Assembly (NCBI GenBank): GCA_022702545.1
Contig: JAHRBC010000004.1
Location: forward strand, 2,914,001 to 2,978,000
Direction: 5' to 3'
DNA length: 64,000 nucleotides
Origin: Phycomyces nitens
Taxonomy: Eukaryota; Mucoromycota; Mucoromycetes; Mucorales; Phycomycetaceae
A model generated the notes under the pieces. The model was given only the letters and a program-made list of their open reading frames with translations. It had not been told where the DNA came from and did not search any database. Position 1 is the stretch's first letter. Every line of letters begins with the position of its first letter. The position numbers were made by a program, and so were the translations under genes. Positions 1-10,165 of this stretch are shown here, in pieces.

Positions 1-3000
1 AAGCTTTGTACTGCTTTAAAAGTCTATATACTTTTCTTTTTGGTAGGTGATAAAGTGTTATCAGATAATGTAACATTGGGTACCTTATTTTGAGTTACTT
101 TTTATCCAGCATCTAAACAGACACCAAAACTGCCCATGATTCTCAAATATTTCCCCACTTTTATCACAACAGTATCATCAGAGCCAGATCTTGGGTGTAA
201 AGTAGATGAATTATATGCTGTCGATTGGACTGCATATAAATCAAGCAAGCAGCCAAAACATCCAACTAGAATTAAATAGAATAATCTGCTTCTGCCAAGA
301 GTATCCTTGGCATTGTCCAGAAAAGAAAATAACATTCAGTATTTTTGCTTGGATACAAAAAAAAAAGAATATCTCGGCAAAACAAACAAGACTTTGTATA
401 CTCTAGGTTTCCGATAAAGAGATTAATGGCAAAACGTTTTTGGTAGTCATGACTTTATTTCGCACGGTATTGGGTGTTGTGGCATTCTAGTAATGTCAAA
501 CAATGATCCATTGGGTCCATTCACCAAACATTAGAGAAATCTTGAATTGCAAAGTGAGATCAAGGATGATGAAGGACATTAGATGATTGTTGGACCTACA
601 TTAGAGAATGAGAACGACACCAATTTCATATAGACCAAAGCACTGTTGAAAAGGTTTCTAAGACAAGAGTTTTCATGCCATGTACCTGTGTTGCCTTGAA
701 ATGCGCCCAAATTACTCGATTTATTCTCTACCTGTTTTCTTATTATTCTTATTATTACTGATAAAATTTCCATTGTCACAGCCACTATATCCAAAATATC
801 TTGATAAAAGTAACGGAAACGATTAAAGCCATTTTGGCAAAGAACAGAGAAATCAATACTTGATTGTGGAATTTTAAAAAAAAATGTCAATTCCACTTTT
901 ACGCAACCTTTATCAAACGCAAGAGCAATAAATGAGATGTAGCTTGTACATAAAAGCGAGTCTATCATCGACCTTGGTTTTGAATTGTTTGGTGGGATTA
1001 AACAGAGGCTGTTAAAGTATATATATTTCAAGTTGGGAATCAAAGCAGAGGATGATTCCCTCAAGATATTAAACATCATAATCACTTGTTAATGTATACA
1101 GATAACCGTCAGATCCATTAGGGCTATAAAAATATGGGCTTCTGATAATTTGACTCATGGAATGAACCTCACAAAGATGAGAAAAACAAAATGGTGGTTC
1201 TATATTCGTTTTATTGTAAATGCGATTCTCAAAGTGAAGTTATGGATCAACTTGATAATTTATTTATTTATTGTATGTTGTAGGGTCAATGTATTCAATA
1301 GGTGCAAGGTATATTACTTTATAAAATGATCTTTGGTACCTTGGGAGTCTTAAATGCTTACAATTATTAGGCCAAGACCTTATGAATATAAACTTGTTGT
1401 TATGAGCAGGTCCATGTAGTTACATGGCATGTTTTATAATTCCAAGAAGTTTCTGCAATGATAAAAGCTTATTGCCTGTAACCAACCTGTAATTATCTTT
1501 ACCCATCTCTTTAGACATTTTTTATGTATGAACGTAAAGCCAATGTTGTAAGTGTAATTGGTATTTGTAATAATATATTAATAGCTTGTGAATTATTAGT
1601 GCTAAAAAGACGTTTATACTATATTAAAAATCCATAGAGTTTCCAATTGTTTTTGTTCGAGACAAAGGTTTATTGATTTGGTCAAAAAGCAATTCTTGAT
1701 AGATCATAGAGGAGATGTACTTGAGTGGAATATATAGAATTATACATTGAGAGAGAGAGATAAGGCTGTGTGGAGTAGTGGGTACAAGAGTAAAAAGAAA
1801 GGGTACTTTAGGATTCCTCTAAAGCAGACATTCAAACTTCTTTCCATAGTAACAGACTGACATTTAAACTCTACCAGACATCATACCAACACCATATTCT
1901 TATTATTCTCTTTCTATACTTTCTCTCACACATTCGAATCATATCATTTAACTAAAGCAACCTTTATAATACCAAAAATATCTGATATCCAGAGGTGGTC
2001 TTTATATCTCATCTTGCTATTTCATCCAAAACAACTATCCAAAGATAGAAATGCACTGCATTTGGTTTAAAGCAAAGAAAAAGGACGTTTAAATGTCCTT
2101 AATGAGTGCAATATATAACATTTTAATGAAATGAAAAAGAATTACAGCTACTTTTACAACTATCAACCACCAGAAGAGATGCAATAGCCAATTGGATTTC
2201 CAAGACTACCATATGCCGTGCCATTGGTAAAATAGAAATATCTTGTTACATTGTATTCGACCCGTAGTTATCCAAAAGACAAAAGAAAAAGCGATTGGAT
2301 TTTGCTCATCACTTTAAAAAAGAAGCAACCAACAATGGGATCATATTTAGAGTGGTGAATGGTTTTGGTCTGTGTGCGGGCAAAGTGAGTTGGCCCTTTG
2401 AAGACTACTGCTTACACTTTCTACCAGTATACCTATATCAATCTATTGATAAAGAAATTGGTAATTTAATTATTTGAATGAATTTTATGACGGAGAGTTT
2501 ACCTACCAAAAAGACAATAATCCTTGTCATAAGTTGAAACTGGTTGAAAACTAAAAAAAATAAAATCATAATAGACCAATAACAGTCTAAGCATCAAATA
2601 GCCCACATATTATCTCTGCTGACAAACAATGCATATATCTTAATCATACGGCAAAGGCAAGAGTACCAGCTCCAAAAGATATCAACGAGTTTGATCGTGT
2701 ATTTTACTAACAGTAAAATAATAATAATAAAGGCTAAAATATGTGAGAAGCAGTTCATGTCATTATGGCACCAAGGGAAGAAGTCTACAGGTATTAGGAT
2801 ACTGTTACTAATCCAGGTTTATAATTAAATTATACAAGCTTTATTTGTAGGCAAGACAATACAGTTAAAATCCATATAACTCACACACCTCTTTTCTCCA
2901 ATATCGACTTTTGAGATCTTTGCAATGGGATAACTTATTAAATTGGCTTTTTCATACGATCTTATATAAAAGATGATTGAGTTTAGCTTGTGTAGTATCG

Positions 3001-3468
3001 CTGATATATTTATTTAATAAAAATAACTCGAGAGCTGTAATATATTTTCAAGATATGCTCCACATATAATTGGAAAACATGACTTTATATTTATTTCAGA
3101 TATATCTCGTCTTAATAAGAGTCTATTGGGGATGTTATGTCCCATCATTGACTGTGCTGTTCTAAATTACTTTTTTTTCTTGGCCACTTATTAAAGCAGA
3201 CTTTCGAGTGTCTATCAATTTATCTGTGTGTTCCTAATGCACCTTTCCAAGTAACGCACAGACCATTTCGGCGTAACAAAACAAAGTACAAAATCGCTTT
3301 TCTTGGACTTTTTAATGTTACAGGAACACCAACAAGTCTAATTTTCTTGACTTCTTTACTTCTTTACTTCCTCAACAACTACCTTTTACTCATAATTATT
3401 CAAACACTCTACCATCACAGTTCATTTTGACACGATGTTACACGCATTTTGACATGGAATTAATTACA
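1..3468. other. AT-rich intergenic DNA, no gene recognised
   Basis: Very AT-rich sequence with many short A/T runs. The open frames in it are short, lack domain motifs and do not join through plausible introns. The longest (minus strand, 579-1085) looks like a chance frame. No transposon ends were recognised. Confidence 0.6.
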
Positions 3469-3650
3469 GCCAATAGATCAGTCACGTCACCTTGGTTTCC
3501 ATGAATCGTTGCCATGGCTCCCACGATCTGTTGCCGAAAGCAGTAAAATATAGAGATAAGCATGGTATTTTGGGATTAATCTGTTCAATAATCTAGCCAA
3601 GGATATTGCTGACGCGATCGAAAACGCCTTTTTTTTATATAAAAAAGAGA
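3469..3650 (+). promoter_or_regulatory. Putative promoter of the acidic orphan gene
   Basis: A CCAAT motif near 3469-3474 is followed by TCACGTCACC-like sequence around 3482, and a TATA-like TATATAAAAAA lies at 3636-3646, 54-64 bp before the ATG at 3700. An upstream in-frame ATG at 3655 is only about 10 bp after the TATA box, so it is probably not transcribed. This favours the start at 3700. The elements were picked by eye. Confidence 0.4.
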
Positions 3651-3699
3651 CGTCTTGACAATTTTCCCTTTTCTCTGTTTCTCAGGTCGTTTATCAAAA

Positions 3700-5577
3700 A
3701 TGCATCCCAAGCTCTACAACGCTTTCCAAACAGCCAAATGGCTTTACTCCATCCTTGCCCCACTTTGCCTCATCATCCCCATGATGATGTTGGCCGCTTC
3801 TCCTTTGCCCTCTGCTTTCAGCTTGGCCAAACCTGCTCGACGACGTCCCTCTGCATTCCGCATGGACACTGCCCCAGTGATTGAAGAAAACTTTGATGAT
3901 GATGGCCTGGTCGAGGGTCACACTGAATCTAGCGCAAAGACAACCCTTGGCCCTGTGTCAAACTGTATGGGTTCTTCGGAATCTGATGGTTCGTCTTTGG
4001 AGGTAGACTCCATCGACGTAGGGGAATCTTGCTCAGATTTTGTTGCAGACTTTCGGGGATACATCCCACGCCGCTGCTACTCTTTTGTAGCAGATGGTGA
4101 CAGATCCGTAATGGTGTTCCCAGCCAACGGCGTGGCTGGTACTGATGGGGAAACCCATGCTCTTCTGGAAAACGGCGTGTCTAATGAGCTTACGGAGAGC
4201 TGCGAGGAGACTGAGCCAAGCGTACAGCTCGACTTCTTCTGGGACAGAGAATCTTCAGAGGAACTCAGGAAGCTGAGGTCCTATGCCAAGCTCCTGGAAG
4301 AGATGATGGATGAGGAGTTCAACGACTCTTCTTCAGAATCTCTTGGCGATTCGTCTCTGGACGTTCCTGAAGTCCAAAATGAGGCAGATACACCTGCCGG
4401 AAGATGCTCGTCCGATGAGCACAGCTTCCTGGATCCTGTGCATCCTGTTGAATTGGACGGAGGAGAGCCGATGGACTGGTCGGTTGATGACCTCCAAGCT
4501 TTCGAGCAAGGAGAGATTCACGGTTGCGAGACCGTTCTTGAGGCTCTTTTTGAGCCGATGGAGACCGATGCTGTGAATCCAAATGCTATCTTTGATGATG
4601 TTATGGATTCAGACGAAGAGATCACCCCACAAAGATCTCTTTCACTTGGTGGTATTTCTGGAAGTGATCTCTCCACAGATCATTCCGAGCCTATGGACAT
4701 TGACGATGTTGCCATGGCTCCTCATAACGACGATGCGGTGATGCACGATACCTTTTGTGGCGAAGAGGCCGTGGTTCCCGCCCGAAAATCCGTATCAGTG
4801 GACAGCCTGTTCGGTCCCTCCCAGCCGGCGGGCAAGGATTTTGGTATGAACAAAGGTCCAACCTGTGTGCCGCAGCAGGTTGCTGACGATGATGCGAGAG
4901 TCGGTAAGTACCGATCGATGCTGGTTAGAGAATTCTTGGCCCAGGAAATTCCTACCGACAAAGCCAGCGTTGCCAACGTACTGGGCAAGAAGCAGGAGCA
5001 ACCCTGTATGCGAGGGTTTGTGACAGGTGCCGACGGGGATGATGAGACCGAGGAGCACCCAATGGTGTTTTCCAAACCCAAGGGTAAAGCCAAGGTCATT
5101 TCGCCCGCCAGTCAGAAGATCCTGGACCAGGCTAGAGCTGCCAATGCAAAGCTGGATAGCAGAGCGGCTTACTCCAACAGCATGCTTGCAAAGGTGTTCA
5201 AACCAGTGGATCTTAGCACCGAGAGAGAGAAGGCTGTGAAGGACTCCACTTCTCAAAAGCCAGCACCTGTTATGGCAGCCAACCGTGATAAGGGAAAGGC
5301 TCCTGAAGGTCAGTTTAAAGCACCTTTTCCAGTCAAGGGCAAGACTTTCAAGGCTCCCGAACCTGTTGCTGCACCCAGCAGCAAAGAGGTAAAGGATGCT
5401 GAGGAAGAGCTCGAGACAACTCGTGTCGTCCAGCCCATTCATGTCAGGCTAAACACTTCTCGTTTTGCGCGCAAGTGCGAGGTGACTGAATTTGACGAGC
5501 CAGGAAAAGTACTTGTCCCCAAGGATGATTCTAAGAAGCTCCTGAAGTATGCCCTCCGACCAAAGGCCGGTCAGTGA
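3700..5577 (+). CDS. Acidic low-complexity protein of unknown function, single exon
   Basis: A 625-residue protein that I do not recognise. The start at 3700 is preferred because it lies about 60 bp after a TATA box and has an A-rich leader. Residues about 13-36 are hydrophobic and could be a signal anchor, followed by a basic patch. The middle (about 45-340) is strongly acidic and Ser-rich and contains three EPM(D/E) motifs (EPMDWS near residue 255, EPMETD near 284, EPMDID near 329). The C-terminal half is Lys-rich and Pro/Ala-rich with repeated KGK and KAP motifs, and ends in a basic tail. No catalytic motif is visible. Codons are GC-richer than the surrounding DNA. The long intact frame and clean promoter support a real gene. 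A transposon-borne or rapidly evolving protein remains possible. Confidence 0.7.
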   Translation: MHPKLYNAFQTAKWLYSILAPLCLIIPMMMLAASPLPSAFSLAKPARRRPSAFRMDTAPVIEENFDDDGLVEGHTESSAKTTLGPVSNCMGSSESDGSSLEVDSIDVGESCSDFVADFRGYIPRRCYSFVADGDRSVMVFPANGVAGTDGETHALLENGVSNELTESCEETEPSVQLDFFWDRESSEELRKLRSYAKLLEEMMDEEFNDSSSESLGDSSLDVPEVQNEADTPAGRCSSDEHSFLDPVHPVELDGGEPMDWSVDDLQAFEQGEIHGCETVLEALFEPMETDAVNPNAIFDDVMDSDEEITPQRSLSLGGISGSDLSTDHSEPMDIDDVAMAPHNDDAVMHDTFCGEEAVVPARKSVSVDSLFGPSQPAGKDFGMNKGPTCVPQQVADDDARVGKYRSMLVREFLAQEIPTDKASVANVLGKKQEQPCMRGFVTGADGDDETEEHPMVFSKPKGKAKVISPASQKILDQARAANAKLDSRAAYSNSMLAKVFKPVDLSTEREKAVKDSTSQKPAPVMAANRDKGKAPEGQFKAPFPVKGKTFKAPEPVAAPSSKEVKDAEEELETTRVVQPIHVRLNTSRFARKCEVTEFDEPGKVLVPKDDSKKLLKYALRPKAGQ

Positions 5578-6812
5578 TTTCGAGACGAAGATAGTTGGCT
5601 AGTGGTGACTGAGCTCACTTTGACCCTCGGGTCTAAAGTGCAGTAAGGAATCTGCGAAACCGATCGTTCTGAAGTTTTGATATCTGGACCCAAGGCTCGT
5701 ACGTTTCACCAAGTGGACGCATCATCGGTCTGCTGGCCCTGGTGCCAGTCAGACGCGGCCGGTAACAAAGGTTGATTCTGAAGCTTCTGAAGCTTCATGG
5801 AGATGCTCATGTGACCGGACCTTTTATGGTACTTCTCTGTTGGCCTCTGTGGTGATTCACATTGTCTCTCTCAGTTAAGCCATGAGGTAGCCTCTTTACG
5901 TTTGGTTCCTGCTGTTACAGACTCAAACGGGCTGGCTTATCGATCTCTTCAGAGGTTGACACCACGTCCCACCTGGCAGTTGGGTTCCGAGTTCTTGACT
6001 TGGCATAGATAGTAAAGAGAAGGTAGATGTGGAGATCTACATTGGAGTGTCGCATTAGGTGGTACAAGACTGGTTTCCAATCCTGGTTCCCTCTGGTATT
6101 TGCCGTTTGTCTACATTCGAGGGTGGTGCTTGCACTGCTGTAAGGTTGACTTGAACTTCCTGTTCGTACGGTTCTTGTCGATTTCCTTCCGAGTCTGAGG
6201 TCGAGATTTGGAAGAGATGGTTATGGTACGTATTGGGCCGCTGAGGTCTTTGTTTCTGGGTCCGGTTAGGACATTGTGGTTCGGTTGGTCAAGTCTCTGG
6301 AACGGTTCTAGAGGTTGTTGCTGGCTGGGTCTTTGTCTGGCGGATCTGGTTATCAGGTCTTGGTTGCTTGAGGTTTGTACTTGAGCCAGGGAGAATGGAT
6401 ATTGAGGGGCAACGGTGTCCATTACGCCGTTATGTCTGGACCGAACGAGTTGGTCTCCATGTTGGATTCTTTTCGAGTCTTTGGATGACCTTTGCCGGCT
6501 CTTGCAAGATCTCATAAGCTTGCTTCCAGGTTCTGATTGGTCCTTTCCGGACTATGAGGAGTCTACTATTGGATTGTGGTAAATCCATCGAATAGAGCCA
6601 ATGCACTCGAGAGGTTCCCGAGAAACAAGCCAAGGACAGCAAGATATTGTCAACAAGTTTCTCACGGACATAACGAAAGATCAGCTACAGGGGTACCATC
6701 GAGTCTGTTCCTGGGTCCAGCTATGCAAACGCACGCCCAGACAAGCACAATCACCCGAGATGGCAAAAACAAGGTGATTTCTACAGACACCCCAACCGTA
6801 GTTCGATCGCAA

Positions 6813-6865
6813 CAGTGACAAGTACGCATCAAGTCTTCCGACAATCCGCCCTGTACTTGTCACTG
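6813..6865. repeat. Perfect 13 bp inverted repeat
   Basis: CAGTGACAAGTAC at 6813-6825 is matched by its exact reverse complement at 6853-6865, with a 27 bp loop. It could form a hairpin in RNA or mark a foldback element. Confidence 0.7.
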
Positions 6866-7035
6866 GGAGAGAAAGCATGGGATTCCAAGGCAGCTGCAAG
6901 CAATACAAGAAAACTGCAGTCAGATTTCGTGCCAACCTCTTTGAGGTGAATGATGACTGGTCTGGATGGGCAACAATCAACTGATTGACCAGACCGAGCA
7001 GAGTATGCTTACTTCTGTCAGTAGCAGGTTGCGAT

Positions 7036-7075
7036 TGACAACTAAAAGTCCGTATATTATATACGGCAGTTGTCA
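7036..7075. repeat. Two-stage hairpin
   Basis: TGACAACT (7036-7043) pairs with AGTTGTCA (7068-7075). Between them lies a second near-palindrome, CCGTATATTATATACGG, at about 7050-7066. Together they give a compact stem with one asymmetric internal loop. Confidence 0.65.
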
Positions 7076-7100
7076 TTGAGAAGAAGCAATCTTTCCGTCG

Positions 7101-7219
7101 ATGGCCTCGAGAGTAACACCAGATATCCACGGCCAACAGTCAAAACAAGAACGACTCAACCAAGCATCAAACGATTCCAAGTGGATTGGCTCAAAAACAA
7201 CCCTGACTCTCGAGGCCAT
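7101..7219. repeat. Perfect 14 bp inverted repeat ending at a TATA-like box
   Basis: ATGGCCTCGAGAGT (7101-7114) is repeated as its exact reverse complement at 7206-7219, 91 bp apart. The right copy runs directly into ATATAAAC, a TATA-like sequence 15-20 bp before the ATG at 7234. It could be an operator-like element or part of a foldback repeat. Confidence 0.6.
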
Positions 7220-7233
7220 ATAAACTCGCAAGA

Positions 7234-8019
7234 ATGACCACCTCAAACAATGGATCCGAGAATTATATCGCAAGCCAAGATATCTCGGATATGACCAGCC
7301 AACAAGACAACAAGCCTACGCTGGTCCCAGGTGGTCTTCTTTGCACCAACTGCTTCCGTCGACAAGATGTTCTGCAAAGGGATGGCGGCTGCATTCAGTC
7401 AATTCAGCCAATGGAGCCAATGAAGCCCATACAGCCTACACAGCCAAGTCAGCCAATGAAGCCTATACAGTCAATGAAGTCTATACAGCCAAGTCAGCTT
7501 ACAGCCTACCAATTCAAGGCAAGATAAAACAACGAAAAAGATATTCAAGACGATTCAGTTGTCGTGGCTGCCATCCCTGAGCATGATCGAGACCAGTACG
7601 TACAAGTATCCTTTTTCCAGGTTCCTGAACATTCAAGATATCATCAGCGTACCGGGTTTACTATCAAGAAATCCAAACAAGATGTCATCAAGAACAAAGG
7701 AACCATTCAACTCAAGAGAGTTCAGCCCAGAGTCTCGCCATCTCGCTGGGCTGAGGGAAAGGGATACTTGGTCCTCTACTGCGATCAAGAACATATACGA
7801 AGCATCCGGTTCACCAAGAAATCAAATACGGGACATCAAGAAAATCAGGGGTAAGACAATCCATACAAACACCACTAACACTGGCGGGACTTTATAGGCT
7901 ACCAGCAATCTACGAGGGAGCTCCCAACAGAACAGTGTGAGCCCAAGCAGCGATACGGCACCAGATGGTATTGTCCCTCAAATCCGTATGATTGTGACAG
8001 CATCAAGGAGAACCATTAA
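7234..8019 (+). CDS. Doubtful three-exon gene of unknown function
   Basis: Tentative model: exons 7234-7518, 7559-7850 and 7898-8019, phase-compatible and ending at TAA. The first intron would be a 40 bp GC-AG intron. The second (7851-7897) is a good GT-AG intron with a CACTAAC branch site and supports the model best. The N-terminal exon has two CxxC-like cysteines (LLCTNC) and then a short-period repeat rich in Met-Pro-Ile-Gln (PMKPIQ units). The last exon is Cys/Tyr/Pro-rich. No family was recognised. A competing frame in the middle exon (7564-7854) is equally open, so this could be a spliced non-coding RNA instead. Confidence 0.25.
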
Positions 8020-8024
8020 GATAA

Positions 8025-8089
8025 GTATTTGTTCTATTATAATGTATTTTATGCTATGGTGGATACTAACTATATAAATGGTTTTTTAG
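8025..8089 (+). other. Consensus intron outside any clear CDS
   Basis: GTATTT donor, a TACTAAC branch site about 20 bp before the 3' end, and a T-rich acceptor ending TTTTTTAG. The 65 bp length matches introns in the well-supported genes of this window. It suggests that transcription continues beyond the stop of the doubtful gene at 7234-8019. Confidence 0.5.
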
Positions 8090-8601
8090 TTTCCTTATCC
8101 CGGCCTATGTACTACAAGAGGACACCATCTGGAGGATACCAGTGAGAGTGAAGAATGGTTCTTGCTAACGGCAGGCCGTTGAGTGCGCTAGTCGTACTTC
8201 TCTCGCCCAAAGACTTACAGTGCCTTTGGGCCTGTATAGGGCCTTGGGTCAGCCAAGTCTGGTTATCCGTCTGCCGTTGATTGTCCAGCCCATTGTGGCG
8301 GACGCATCGCTCGAGTGGCACATGGCTTCTGTTGGCGGTTCCCTTTTCCCTTTGTTGGTAGTCTTACTGGTCCTGCTGGTCCTGCTGGTGGAGGTGGTGG
8401 AAGTGGTGGATTGTATTACCCCGTGTACCATCTGTCCCGTTTACATCAAGAAACAAAATCCGGCTGTCAAATCCTATCATCCATGGCAACAAAACAAAGA
8501 ATACAATCTGTTCATACCTCAGCCGGTGTATGAACAGGGATCAGCAAGAGATCCCCGAAATGCAAGCCAATATCAACCCATGATAAATATTCTCAGTCAA
8601 G

Positions 8602-8956
8602 GTAACGTAAAAACGCTGGCTCTAACCAATCATAAATACTCACTGTCAAAATGATTATAGATGACTGAAAGCAAGCAAGGGTATAGACCCACTCCAAAGC
8701 CGATTCCAAAGAGTGGAATACAAACCATGGGCAGAGACCCACAGTCAAGGTAAAATCAAGACGCTGGCTCTAACCAACCATGAATACTCACTGTCAAAAT
8801 TATTATAGATGACTGAAATCAAGGAAGGGTATAGACCCACTTCCAAGCCGATTCCAAAAGACGGAATCCAGACCATGGGCAGAGTCCCACAGTCAAGGTA
8901 AAGTCAAAACGCTGACTCGAAAAAAGTATGAATGCTCACCATCAATATGATTACAG
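8602..8956 (+). repeat. Three intron-like units in a 148 bp tandem repeat
   Basis: Three 59 bp segments (8602-8660, 8750-8808, 8898-8956) each begin GTAA and end in TAG or CAG. The first two have CTCTAAC as a branch site. They are separated by two 89 bp segments (8661-8749 and 8809-8897) that are near-copies of each other. The period is exactly 148 bp. The 89 bp segments are open in only one frame, and joining them would shift frame and hit a stop, so tandem splicing would not encode a protein. Copy 3 is the most diverged. Confidence 0.8.
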
Positions 8957-9426
8957 GTGACTGATCCAAACAATTGTATACCTGCCAAGTTCAACAACAA
9001 GTCCAATGCAAAGTTTAATGCAAATTCCAGTGCTATGTTTGCTGTAAAGTCCAATGTATGGCTCAAGGTAAGGTATACAGCTATTTAGTGTATTCCAAAG
9101 CACGATTCAGTGTCTAGTCTGGAAGCCGAGTTCAATGTCGAGTTGGATTTCAAAATTCAAGACCAAGTCCAAAGTCGAGTTCAGTACAAAGTTGGATTTC
9201 CAAGTTTGATTCCAAGTTTGCTTCCCGAGTTTGATGACAAGATCAATGCCGTTCCTTACGAATCCAATTATGAGTTTGATTCAAAGAAGAATTGAAATGA
9301 AATTTCAAGCTATCAAGAAAAAAAGGAGGAATGCTAAAAAAAGGCGCCCTCCGCAAGAAGGAAGATCTCTCGCAAGACGCCTTCGGTGGTTAAAGTGGTG
9401 GTAGCATCCTTTATACAATTTGAACT
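8957..9426 (+). other. Exon-like tract after the tandem units, coding status unclear
   Basis: It starts with a third, diverged copy of the repeat exon (GTGACTGAT). It continues with short repeated words such as AAGTCCAATG and AAGTTTAATG, then an ATG-less frame (9110-9295) rich in Glu, Phe, Asp and Lys. No domain was recognised. Confidence 0.3.
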
Positions 9427-9497
9427 GTAAGTACCTATTGATCTCTTGTGATTTATGATGAAGAACATGTACTAATATATGTATTATCTTTCTCTAG
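9427..9497 (+). other. Consensus intron outside any clear CDS
   Basis: GTAAGTACC donor, ACTAAT branch-like site and TTTCTCTAG acceptor, 71 bp. With the introns at 7851, 8025, 8602, 8750 and 8898 it forms a plus-strand series, which implies a multi-exon transcript across about 7.2-9.6 kb. Confidence 0.5.
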
Positions 9498-9554
9498 ATG
9501 TCCAAAATGTTAAAGATGACATAATGAAAGACGATGGTCCACAGGAGTCCTCCA

Positions 9555-9822
9555 GGAAAGAACACCAACTTATGTGCTTGCAACTCCTCTTAGGGCTATC
9601 TGTCCTACAGGCATAAGGTATGTCTTTTGTTGTATCCTATGCAGCAGCGTATGCCTTTAGTATATTTTCATCTTTTGGAATAGCCCAATAAAACGGGCCC
9701 TTAAGAAGGAAATATACAAAGTCATATGTTGCTATATGGTAAGAATCAGGGAAGACGTACCTTATGCCTGTAAGACAGATAGCCCTAAGGGGAGTTGCAA
9801 GCATATGAGTAGATGTTCTTTC
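9555..9822. repeat. Inverted repeat, arms about 72 bp, loop about 120 bp
   Basis: 9555-9628 and 9751-9822 are reverse complements with roughly 10 mismatches. Both contain TTGCAACTCC and TTAGGGCTATCTGTC on opposite strands. It may be a foldback element or a hairpin RNA source. Confidence 0.75.
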
Positions 9823-9925
9823 ATCTAGGGCGCTTGTGAGGCTTGGTTTCCAAATTATCGACCATTTAAAAAAAATTGAATGTACGGAATCCGTTAAAAT
9901 TTGACAATGAACTTGAACAAAGTAA

Positions 9926-10165
9926 AAAGACAAGTACCGAATGAACAAAGAAATTGAAATTGGGCAAAGAAAGCAAGCAAGGATCAAGCAAGGCAAAAAG
10001 ACTTTGGACTGAATGGCGCAGAAGACTTGGATTGGACAAAAAAAGAAGACTCGCATTGAACGGCGCTGAAGGACTAATATTGAGGATAGCTGAAGACCGA
10101 CCCTTGACAGTGCTGGAAGACTGAACAGTGACATGGCCCGAAGACAAAGCTGCTGCGATGCTGTA
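9926..10165. repeat. Degenerate 24 bp minisatellite
   Basis: The word AAGAC (AAGGAC once) recurs at 9998, 10022, 10046, 10069, 10093, 10117 and 10141, so the spacing is 24, 24, 23, 24, 24, 24. The units between are degenerate, with shared TTGA and GCTG words. Weaker copies extend back to about 9926. On the minus strand the same array reads as an 8-residue Ser/Leu-rich repeat. Confidence 0.75.

Larger units (their letters stand above)
5578..7233. other. GC-richer tract without a convincing gene
   Basis: This stretch is less AT-rich than its flanks, but its frames are all short and mutually inconsistent. From about 6110 to 6570 the plus strand is rich in G and T; from about 6575 to 8000 it is rich in A and C, so strand composition flips sharply. 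Three inverted repeats lie in 6813-7219 and are listed separately. It could be a long 3' UTR, a non-coding transcript, or a decayed element. Confidence 0.4.

Noticed and set aside
579..1085. 168-codon ORF on the minus strand
   Set aside because: AT-rich, no domain motif, no promoter or introns that extend it, and irregular hydrophobic composition; looks like a chance frame.
8315..8533. Collagen-like Gly-Pro-Ala frame
   Set aside because: It comes from a short GGTCCTGCT repeat; the frame is short and competes with other open frames.
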